NCBI GenBank assembly: GCA_016794505.1 | Contig: JAEUJZ010000054.1 | Location: 1-41,857 of the forward strand | Source: Myxococcales bacterium | GTDB lineage: Bacteria; Myxococcota_A; Polyangia; Palsa-1104; JAEUJZ01 | DNA length: 41,857 nt | Direction of reading: 5' to 3' | Position numbers and translations under genes: made by a program | The notes under the pieces: generated by a model | What the model saw: the letters and a program-made list of their open reading frames with translations, nothing else | The model's database searches: none | Told to the model about the DNA's origin: nothing | Shown here: positions 25,575-32,754 of the stretch, in pieces | How the letters are laid out: each line of letters opens with the position of its first letter | Numbering within the stretch: the stretch's first letter is position 1

Positions 25575-26132
25575 TTACTCTTTTACCGTGTCCCGCAGCG
25601 TCTTCAGCGATCGGTGCAGGCGCGACTTCACGGTTCCCAGCGGCAGGTTCATCTCGGCTGCCACCTCGGGCAGCGACCTGCCCCTGAAATATACGAGTTC
25701 AAGGATGGTTCTGGTTTCATCGGGCAACGTTTGCATCGAAGCGTTCAGCGCGCGGTGCAGCGGTTCGCGCTCACTTTCAGCGGCCACAGCCTCGGCTGAG
25801 ATCGATGGTTCGGCCTGTTTGGGTGCGCTATCCAGATCAATAAAGCGGCGATAGGCCGGCGAGCGCAGACGATCCAGCGCGCGGCTGCGCAATCGCAGAG
25901 TCAGCCAGCTCGCCACACTGCCACGCTCTTTGTCGTAGCGATGCGCCTGCTGCCGGACTTCGATGAACAAATCGTGCAGAAGATCTTCGGCGTCGCTCTT
26001 GCGGCCCAGAATGCGCGCGGCCAGGCCCAGCAAGCGCGCAGCGTAGCGGTCGTAAAGCTGCGAAAGAGCATCCCGGTCATCGCGGGCGACCGCCTGCACA
26101 AGATCGGCATCGCTGCAATCGTTGGTCCGCAC
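25575..26132 (-). CDS. ECF-type RNA polymerase sigma factor
   Basis: A 185-residue group 4 sigma factor. Region 2 spans about 23-91 (YDRYAARLLGLA, DAEDLLHDLFIEV) and region 4 about 130-182 (LPDETRTILELVYFRG, LPLGTVKSRLHRSLKTLR). The start codon is GTG at 26132 and there is no Shine-Dalgarno before it: a 17-bp perfect palindrome occupies that site. It heads the operon sigma, anti-sigma, SorA-like, SorB-like. By analogy to RpoE-ChrR it should respond to reactive oxygen and activate its own promoter. Confidence 0.93.
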   Translation of the reverse strand: MRTNDCSDADLVQAVARDDRDALSQLYDRYAARLLGLAARILGRKSDAEDLLHDLFIEVRQQAHRYDKERGSVASWLTLRLRSRALDRLRSPAYRRFIDLDSAPKQAEPSISAEAVAAESEREPLHRALNASMQTLPDETRTILELVYFRGRSLPEVAAEMNLPLGTVKSRLHRSLKTLRDTVKE

Positions 26133-26149
26133 GCGTATTTAGAATACGC
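26133..26149. repeat. Perfect inverted repeat abutting the sigma-factor start
   Basis: GCGTATT-TAG-AATACGC: 7-bp arms and a 3-bp centre, directly before the GTG start of the ECF sigma gene. It may be an operator or an RNA hairpin that replaces the ribosome site. It overlaps the proposed -10 element. Confidence 0.55.
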
Positions 26150-26172
26150 CCAAGCGGCAGGCCATGGAATGC
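26143..26172 (-). promoter_or_regulatory. Possible ECF-type autoregulated promoter
   Basis: On the minus strand GCATTCC (26172-26166) lies 17 nt from CGTATT (26148-26143). The spacer and the CGT-type -10 fit ECF promoters in general. Transcription would begin a few bases before or at the GTG, giving a leaderless mRNA. The -35 is not the TGATCC of known RpoE-ChrR promoters, so this is tentative. GCATTCC is itself repeated in tandem (26166-26180). Confidence 0.25.
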
Positions 26173-26278
26173 CGGAATGCGAGCGCGGGCAGGCACCTTT
26201 TGTTGGCCACTTGGCAGCCGGCTGGGCGAGCGCTTCTGATGATGACAGCGTGCGCAAATCTGGATACCTTGGCCGGCC

Positions 26279-27910
26279 ATGAGCACCTCTATCCCCCCGC
26301 ATTCTCCGTCTGCTTCTGCCCCAGCGACCGCGGCCGGCAAGCCGTCGCCGCTGCAGGTGTTGGAAGCCAAAGAAGCGCAGGCCCAGCAAGGGGGCGGCGC
26401 GGCTCGCATCAAGCGTCAACACGAAGCCGGTAAGCTGACCGCGCGCGAGCGCATTGAACAGCTCTGCGATCGCGGTACGTTCGTCGAGCTGGATAAGTTT
26501 GTGACCCATCGCTGCACGGACTTCGGCATGGCCGATCAGAAGATCCTCGGCGATGGGGTCGTGACGGGATATGGCCAGGTGGGCGGCCGTCAGGTCTTTC
26601 TGTTCGCGCAAGACTTCACGGTGTTTGGCGGCAGCCTGTCGGGTGCCTATGCGCAGAAGATCTGCAAGGTCATGGACATGGCCATGCGCGTCGGTGCTCC
26701 GGTGATCGGCCTGAATGACTCGGGCGGCGCTCGCATTCAAGAAGGCGTCGAGTCGCTGGCCGGCTATGCCGACATCTTCACGCGCAACGTGCTGGCGTCG
26801 GGTGTGGTGCCACAGCTTTCGCTGATCTTGGGACCCTGCGCGGGCGGCGCCGTGTACTCGCCAGCCATGACGGACTTCATCTTGATGGTCGACAAGACCA
26901 GCTACATGTTCATCACCGGACCCGATGTCGTAAAAGCGGTGACACACGAAGACGTCAGCAAAGACGATCTCGGCGGCGCGCACACGCACACCGGCACATC
27001 AGGAGTGGCACACCTGCGCTGTCCCGACGAAAAGTCCGCGCTGGCCATGCTGCGCGAGCTGCTTTCGTATCTGCCCGCCAACAACGCGGAAGACCCGCCA
27101 GTTGTGCAAAGCAAAGACTCAGCCGAGCGCGAAGACACGGCGCTCGACACGCTAGTTCCCGTCGAGCCAACGCGCTCGTACGACATCAAAGACATCATCC
27201 TGAAGATCGTCGATGACGGGCGCTTTCTTGAGATCCAGCCCGAGCATGCGCAGAACATCGTCGTCGGTTTTGCCCGCATGGACGGGCGCAGCGTCGGCAT
27301 CGTGGCCAATCAACCTGCGGTGTTGGCCGGTGTGTTGGACATCGATGCATCCGTGAAGGCGGCGCGCTTTGTGCGCTTCTGCGACTGCTTTAACATCCCG
27401 CTTTTGACGCTGGTCGATGTGCCCGGCTTCTTGCCCGGCAAAGATCAGGAACACGGCGGCATCATTCGCCACGGCGCCAAGCTGCTTTACGCCTTCGTCG
27501 AAGCAACGGTGCCCAAGGTCACGCTGATCACACGCAAGGCCTACGGTGGCGCGTACGACGTCATGGCGTCCAAGCACGTGCGCGCCGACATCAACCTAGC
27601 GTACCCAACGGCCGAGATCGCGGTCATGGGACCAGAAGGCGCGGTCAACATCATCTTCCGCGAGCAGATCGCAGCCGCAGCGGCGCAGAATCCACAAAAC
27701 GCGCAGGCGGCACAAGCGGCGACCGCAGCGCAACACGCAGCCGACTATCGCGACAAGTTCGCAAATCCCTACACGGCCGCGGCGCTTGGCTATATCGACG
27801 AAGTCATCCGCCCGCGTGAGACGCGCAAGAAGGTCATCAGCGCCTTGCGCATGCTACGCAATAAGCGCCAGCAAAACCCACCGAAGAAGCACGGCAACAT
27901 CCCGCTGTAA
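26279..27910 (+). CDS. pccB: Acyl-CoA carboxylase carboxyltransferase subunit (propionyl-CoA carboxylase beta type)
   Basis: A 543-residue biotin-dependent carboxyltransferase that moves CO2 from carboxybiotin to propionyl- or acetyl-CoA. Family motifs include [30 protein letters not shown], the acyl-CoA site region [32 protein letters not shown] and the oxyanion-side [12 protein letters not shown]. Length and both N- and C-carboxylase lobes are typical, with an added Ala/Pro-rich N-terminus of about 40 residues and an Ala/Gln-rich insert ([20 protein letters not shown]). No biotin carboxylase or carrier gene is next to it, so the partner must be encoded elsewhere. It diverges from the sigma-factor operon. 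Confidence 0.93.
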   Translation: MSTSIPPHSPSASAPATAAGKPSPLQVLEAKEAQAQQGGGAARIKRQHEAGKLTARERIEQLCDRGTFVELDKFVTHRCTDFGMADQKILGDGVVTGYGQVGGRQVFLFAQDFTVFGGSLSGAYAQKICKVMDMAMRVGAPVIGLNDSGGARIQEGVESLAGYADIFTRNVLASGVVPQLSLILGPCAGGAVYSPAMTDFILMVDKTSYMFITGPDVVKAVTHEDVSKDDLGGAHTHTGTSGVAHLRCPDEKSALAMLRELLSYLPANNAEDPPVVQSKDSAEREDTALDTLVPVEPTRSYDIKDIILKIVDDGRFLEIQPEHAQNIVVGFARMDGRSVGIVANQPAVLAGVLDIDASVKAARFVRFCDCFNIPLLTLVDVPGFLPGKDQEHGGIIRHGAKLLYAFVEATVPKVTLITRKAYGGAYDVMASKHVRADINLAYPTAEIAVMGPEGAVNIIFREQIAAAAAQNPQNAQAAQAATAAQHAADYRDKFANPYTAAALGYIDEVIRPRETRKKVISALRMLRNKRQQNPPKKHGNIPL

Positions 27911-27920
27911 TCCCGCTGTA
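27899..27920. repeat. 11-bp tandem duplication at the pccB stop codon
   Basis: ATCCCGCTGTA occurs twice back to back; the stop codon TAA spans the junction. It looks like a small slippage duplication, without obvious function. Confidence 0.6.
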
Positions 27921-27999
27921 CGCCTCTTGGGCCTTGTAGCTGACACGATTTTTGTGTGATTTGTCGACGCGCAGCATTTCTGCGGGTCAACGAAAAGCT

Positions 28000-28087
28000 T
28001 GCGCACAGACGCGCGGGATCCGAGTGAATGGCCTCGGACTGAGCCCTGGATCTGATCTTGCAAAACGGTCTGTGCGCAGCCAGGGGG
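28000..28087 (+). promoter_or_regulatory. Structured leader before the kinase-globin gene
   Basis: A perfect 11-bp inverted repeat (TGCGCACAGAC at 28000-28010, GTCTGTGCGCA at 28068-28078) encloses a smaller hairpin (TCCGAG 28019-28024 with CTCGGA 28033-28038). CCCTGG at 28044-28049 can also pair with CCAGGG at 28080-28085, which overlaps the Shine-Dalgarno AGGGGG (28082-28087). The layout allows a switch between an open and a closed ribosome site, or a DNA operator with widely spaced halves. Confidence 0.4.
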
Positions 28088-28093
28088 CACTTC

Positions 28094-30877
28094 ATGGGAC
28101 GGACCGAGGTCACGGCGCGAGCACCACGCGTCTTCGACGGATTTGAAGTTCTGCATCAGATCGGATCGGGCGCGATGGGTGCGGTGTATCTCGCCCGCGA
28201 TATCGCGCTTGAGCGCAAGGTGGCGATCAAGCTGATCTCGCCCAAGCTGCATGATCCGATCGCGCGTCAGCGCCTGTTGCGCGAGGCGCGAGCTATTGCG
28301 CGACTGCAGCATCCGAATATCGTCTCGATCTATCGCATTGGCGACGTCGCTGGCCAGCCCTATATCGCCTATGAATTCGTCGATGGACGCTCGCTGGATC
28401 TGCTGCCGCGACCCGCGGACTGGCTGACCGTCCTGCGCATCGGCCTAGGCCTCTCCCGCGGAGTCGCCGCCGCTCATCACCGCGGCATCTTGCACCGCGA
28501 TCTGAAGCCGGCGAATGTGATGATGTCGAGTGCGGGCGAGATCAAGATCCTCGACTTCGGGCTGGCTCAGATCGCCGAACCCGAGTCGCTTTCTGACGGC
28601 TCGTCGGCAGCCTTGCTGACCCTGGGAGAAGAAGCGACCGAGCCGCGCTTGCCGATCGACGCGATGATCATCGATTCGACTGAGGAAATCACGCGCAGCT
28701 TGAGCACCTCGCTCACGCTGTCGAAAGAAGCGCCGCCCCCTGGCAAGCCTACTCAGGAAGGACTGTCAATCGATGGACAGCTCGCGGGCACACCGCTTTA
28801 CATGGCGCCTGAGCTCTGGCGCGGTGCCGCGGCCAGTCGACGCAGCGATATCTATTCTCTGGGTCTTCTGCTGTATGAGCTGCTCGTGGGTCGGCTGCCG
28901 CATGCGCACCTGCGCATCACCGAGCTGCCGCGCTTTGTCACCAGCAGCGAGCTCCCGGTGCTGACATCGCAGCTTCCCGATGTGCCCGAAGGGCTGAAGC
29001 GCTTGATCGATCGCTGCGTCGCGCATGCCGCCAACGATCGTCCAGCGCATGTCGACATCGTGCGTGACGAGCTGGAAGCGCTGGCTGCGATCTATGTCCC
29101 CCTGGGTAATGTGTCCGTCCCTGAAATCGATGCCAGCGTCAACCGCATCTCGGCATCGTTTCTGCGCGTCAGCCGCCAAGGCGACCACTTGGCGCAGATC
29201 TTTTATCAGCACTTGTTTCGTTTGGCGCCGCAGCTGCGCTCGCTGTTCTCAGAAGATCTCAGCGCGCAGCATCGCATGCTGATGTCGGCGCTCAAGCTGT
29301 GCGTCGAAAACCTGCGACAGACGCAGCGCTTGGTGCCGTATCTTTTGGAGCTAGGCCACCGCCATGCCCGCTATGGCGTGCAGTCGCAGCACTTGAGCCT
29401 GATGGGACAGGCGCTGCTCGAAGCGCTGGCTTCGATCGACGATGCATGGTGTCACGAGACTGAAGCTGCCTGGGCACACGCCTATGAACACATCGCCAAG
29501 CTCATCGAGCAAGGCATGGATAAAGAGCCGCGCTCGAATGAAGTGCTTGTCACCAGCGTCCTTAAGCGCCGCTGGGAGCTGCCGCTGACCACGTCGCTGA
29601 CGCAGTGGGCGGATGCCGATGATGGCAACGTTGCCTTTGTGCGCCAGGGCATCGTCGGATCCGATCTATTGATCAGCGGCGAGTGGGTTACGCACCTAGA
29701 GCAGAGCGTGCAGTTTCCGGCGGTCGCTAGCTTCTATCGTCAGCTGGCTTCGTTCTGTCGTGTCCTGCGCTTTGATCGCCGCGGCTGCGGGATGTCGAGC
29801 CGCCCTGCGCAGCCGTCGATCGATCACCATGTCGCGGATATTCGCGCCGTCATGGACGCAGCCGGTGTCGATCGCGCGACTCTTTTGGGCATCGGGGATG
29901 GCTGCATCGCGGCTGCGCTGTTCGCAGCCCTCCATCCCGAGCGCGTTCGGGCGCTGATTCTGTATGGCAGCGGGCACTTGCTCGCCGAATCCAGCGAAAG
30001 CGCAGCCAACGAACTGGCCCTGCAGACGCAGATTCAGGCCGTGCAGAACCGCTGGGGATCTCCTCTGTTCATCGAGACCGTGGCGCCGTCGCTGCAAAAC
30101 GACCCAGCGTTCCGACGACACTGGGCCATGCTGCTGCGGCACGCAGCCAGCCCAAGCGAGGCCATCAGCCTGCTGCGTATCGCGGCCGGATCGAGCGTTC
30201 GACCGATCCTTTCGGCGCTGCACGTACCGACGCTGGTCCTGCATCGCAAAGCCGACCGCCACCGTCCAAGCAGCGACAGCCAGAAGCTCGCGGCACAGAT
30301 CCCGGAAGCGCGCTATGTCGAGCTGCCCGGCGAAGATCACGCGCCCTGGGGCAGCGGGTCCGAGGCTCTGCTGGACGCGATTCAGCGCTTCTTGGCCACG
30401 GTGCCGAGCGAGCCGCGGTCAGGCAAGTTTGTCGGCTGTGTCCTGGCCGTATCGTGCCAAGCGGGCCACGTGCCGCCTGCGCTGCGCGAGCAGTTCGATC
30501 GCTGGGTCGCCAAGCACCGCGGCTTGACCAGTGAAGCCAATAGCGAGCGCGCGATCCTGGGTTACTTCGATGGGCCCGTTCGAGCGCTGCGCTGCGCGCT
30601 TTCGACCGTGCAGAGCGCTGTGCAGCACCACATCCCCGTCGCTGCGGCTGTTGAGGTGGGTGTGATGTCTTCGGCCGCGACGCTAAGCAGCGATGCAGCG
30701 CAGCGAGCGATCCGCTTGGCGCACACAGCAAACCCCGGCGAGACGCTGGCCACCGAGGCGGTCTGCGAAATGTCAGCAGGGTCCGGCCTGATCTTCGTGG
30801 CCCACACGCCGCTTCTGCGCAGGGATGAGAGCGAAGGCGATCTGGCGATCTTCGAGGTGCGAAGTCCGTCTGAATAG
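28094..30877 (+). CDS. Ser/Thr kinase-globin-pseudohydrolase-pseudocyclase fusion
   Basis: A 927-residue cytosolic protein; the ATG at 28094 has AGGGGG 6 nt upstream. Domain 1 (about 17-333) is a complete Hanks kinase: GSGAMGAVY, Lys46, HRDLKPAN with Asp136, DFG at Asp154, and GTPLYMAPE. Domain 2 (about 346-475) is a bacterial globin: Tyr371 (B10, IFYQHLF), Phe385 (CD1), Gln392 (E7) and proximal His424 (F8, LGHRHARYGV), the pocket of flavohaemoglobins. Domain 3 (about 503-768) is an alpha/beta hydrolase of the type that precedes class III cyclases, but its nucleophile motif reads GIGDG with Gly601 instead of Ser. Domain 4 (about 776-922) aligns with a cyclase domain (YFDGPVRALRCAL, AGSGLIFV) without its metal Asps. 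There are no TM helices. It should be a haem-sensing kinase. Confidence 0.88.
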   Translation: MGRTEVTARAPRVFDGFEVLHQIGSGAMGAVYLARDIALERKVAIKLISPKLHDPIARQRLLREARAIARLQHPNIVSIYRIGDVAGQPYIAYEFVDGRSLDLLPRPADWLTVLRIGLGLSRGVAAAHHRGILHRDLKPANVMMSSAGEIKILDFGLAQIAEPESLSDGSSAALLTLGEEATEPRLPIDAMIIDSTEEITRSLSTSLTLSKEAPPPGKPTQEGLSIDGQLAGTPLYMAPELWRGAAASRRSDIYSLGLLLYELLVGRLPHAHLRITELPRFVTSSELPVLTSQLPDVPEGLKRLIDRCVAHAANDRPAHVDIVRDELEALAAIYVPLGNVSVPEIDASVNRISASFLRVSRQGDHLAQIFYQHLFRLAPQLRSLFSEDLSAQHRMLMSALKLCVENLRQTQRLVPYLLELGHRHARYGVQSQHLSLMGQALLEALASIDDAWCHETEAAWAHAYEHIAKLIEQGMDKEPRSNEVLVTSVLKRRWELPLTTSLTQWADADDGNVAFVRQGIVGSDLLISGEWVTHLEQSVQFPAVASFYRQLASFCRVLRFDRRGCGMSSRPAQPSIDHHVADIRAVMDAAGVDRATLLGIGDGCIAAALFAALHPERVRALILYGSGHLLAESSESAANELALQTQIQAVQNRWGSPLFIETVAPSLQNDPAFRRHWAMLLRHAASPSEAISLLRIAAGSSVRPILSALHVPTLVLHRKADRHRPSSDSQKLAAQIPEARYVELPGEDHAPWGSGSEALLDAIQRFLATVPSEPRSGKFVGCVLAVSCQAGHVPPALREQFDRWVAKHRGLTSEANSERAILGYFDGPVRALRCALSTVQSAVQHHIPVAAAVEVGVMSSAATLSSDAAQRAIRLAHTANPGETLATEAVCEMSAGSGLIFVAHTPLLRRDESEGDLAIFEVRSPSE

Positions 30878-30914
30878 ACAGCGCGCTGCCAGCGGCAGGT
30901 CGCGGGGCGAGGCG

Positions 30915-32594
30915 TTATTTCACTTCGTTTGCGCCAATGTCATAGCCCGCCCCCTTGGGTCGCGAGTTGCCGTTGAGATCGAACGCAGGGAACTTGTCGC
31001 CGCTTCCTGCGATGGCTTGGTCGATGCAGCAGCTCGCGTTTACCGCGGCCTGGGCGTTCAAGCGAAAGTTGGAATCGAGCTCGAAGTCGGCCTTGCTAAT
31101 GCCAGGCTTCGCGATGCTGTCCGCCATCGTCGCGATGACACCGCGCCACGCCAAAAGGTCGATGTTCTGAAACTGCGAGCCGCCCGCGAGCGTGTTGGCA
31201 AACAGGCTCTGGCTGATCGTGACATCGACCAAGGGCATGCGGCGCAGCGGGCCGTCGATACCGCCGACGCTGCCCAAGACTCGACCGTTGCCGACGACGG
31301 TGTTGAAGCTGGCCGAGATGCGCCAGCGCGGGCACTGCAGAGCAGTCATGTCAAGGCCGGTCCAGACATTGCCGGCGATGACGTTGTTGAAGATCTCGGC
31401 GGTCGCTTCTTTGTCGCAGTCGAAGTCGTAGCTTGCTAGAGCGATGCCGACGTTAAATGCCCCCAGGCGGCTGTCCATAAGCGCCATCTGGTTCGGCGCG
31501 CCGATGACGTTGTTGTACACGCGCAGGTTGCAGTGCTTGGCCACGATGGCCCCTGCGCCTCCGGGGTTGGATGGCGAGGTCACGCCTTGCAGCACACTGT
31601 TGCGTACCGTGTATGTCGGAACCAGCGTCGCATCCGTGCCGACAGAACAGACAAGCAGGCTGACGGTCGGCAGGTTGAGCGTGATGTCAAAGCCATCGAT
31701 GGTGACATCGCCCAGCTCTCGGGTCTTGAAGCTGGCTCCCTGCGACACGATGCGGGCGCGATTCAAGACCCCCTGCGACATCACGGGCGCGCCGATAAAG
31801 ACAAACTTGCCCTTGAGGATCGGCAGAGCCATCGCGTTGTAGTAGCCCGACGTGTCCTTCTCGCCGATGACGCGAATGTACGTACGGTTGGTCTGCGTGA
31901 CCGCGGTGGTGTAGCCCTGCTCGATGTCGCAGCGCGGCGAGTCCAGCGTCGTGCCGCCCACGGTGCCGGTCATGCAGCCTGCCTTGCGGACATAGATGAC
32001 CTGACCGCGGTCGCCGTTTAGTGCGCAGCGCCCCGCCAAGCCGGGCCCGAGCTCGCCTTCTCCGATGCAGACCAGTGAGTCGGTACAGCGCGTGCCGTCA
32101 TGGCAGACGCGTGGGCCTTCGCAGTCGCCGTGGTTGCGGCAGGGTCGACAGGCCTGGTTCTCGCAGATCGGGGCCGAGGCTGGACAGTCCGTGCTCTCGC
32201 GGCAGGCGACGCAGCGAGTACCGCCAGCCATGCTCGACCCGCAGAATGGCGTGTCCGCAAAGCGAGCGCACGCGGCATCGCCTTCGGCCATGTTGCTGTT
32301 GCAGGCCACGCACTTGCGCATGCTCACATCACAGAGCGGCAACGACAGATCCTTGCACTGCTCATTGCTCTTGCAGCTATTGGGGCCGCGCAGGACGCAG
32401 GTGTGCTGTGACTCGCTGCACTCGTAGTCGCTGCCCTTGTTCTGCACGCAGACCGCATCGCTGCTGCAGTAGTCAGGATCCTCGACGACGCAGCCAGATC
32501 CGCTGGCCAATGCAAGCAGCAACGAACAAGAAAGGCCGGTTAGAAACCGCATCGCGGACTCTCGCAGTCTGCTCTTGCACGTCGTGTGTGTCAT
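30915..32594 (-). CDS. Cys-rich lipoprotein with likely beta-helix domain
   Basis: A 559-residue outer-surface protein. A signal peptide with the lipobox-like SGSGC (Cys35) marks a lipoprotein. Residues about 38-200 are packed with Cys pairs in short repeats (CVACNSNMAEGDAACAR, CVACRESTDCP, CRPCRNHGDCEG), like the disulfide-rich modules common in myxobacterial surface proteins. The rest resembles a right-handed parallel beta-helix (VYNNVIGA, IFNNVIAGNVW, ASFNTVVGNG) and ends with the GYDIGANEV motif seen at the C-terminus of such proteins. The ATG at 32594 has GGAAGGA 8 nt upstream. It converges with the kinase-globin gene. Ligand unknown. Confidence 0.85.
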   Translation of the reverse strand: MTHTTCKSRLRESAMRFLTGLSCSLLLALASGSGCVVEDPDYCSSDAVCVQNKGSDYECSESQHTCVLRGPNSCKSNEQCKDLSLPLCDVSMRKCVACNSNMAEGDAACARFADTPFCGSSMAGGTRCVACRESTDCPASAPICENQACRPCRNHGDCEGPRVCHDGTRCTDSLVCIGEGELGPGLAGRCALNGDRGQVIYVRKAGCMTGTVGGTTLDSPRCDIEQGYTTAVTQTNRTYIRVIGEKDTSGYYNAMALPILKGKFVFIGAPVMSQGVLNRARIVSQGASFKTRELGDVTIDGFDITLNLPTVSLLVCSVGTDATLVPTYTVRNSVLQGVTSPSNPGGAGAIVAKHCNLRVYNNVIGAPNQMALMDSRLGAFNVGIALASYDFDCDKEATAEIFNNVIAGNVWTGLDMTALQCPRWRISASFNTVVGNGRVLGSVGGIDGPLRRMPLVDVTISQSLFANTLAGGSQFQNIDLLAWRGVIATMADSIAKPGISKADFELDSNFRLNAQAAVNASCCIDQAIAGSGDKFPAFDLNGNSRPKGAGYDIGANEVK

Positions 32595-32754
32595 CGGCCG
32601 TGTCCTTCCTTTTGATCCAAACTATCACAGTTGCTCTCGTCGAAGACGGCAGATTCCGTCGAGGAAGTCACGGCGCAGCGTGCCCTGCGAAAGCCAGGTC
32701 GCAGCTTTGCGCAATCTCCGCCACGCCAAGCCACAGGGAGTGCGCTGACTTGAT

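Noticed and set aside
30886..30898. A CTGCC-AGC-GGCAG hairpin between the kinase-globin and lipoprotein genes as a terminator
   Set aside because: The stem is only 5 bp and no T-run follows on either strand.
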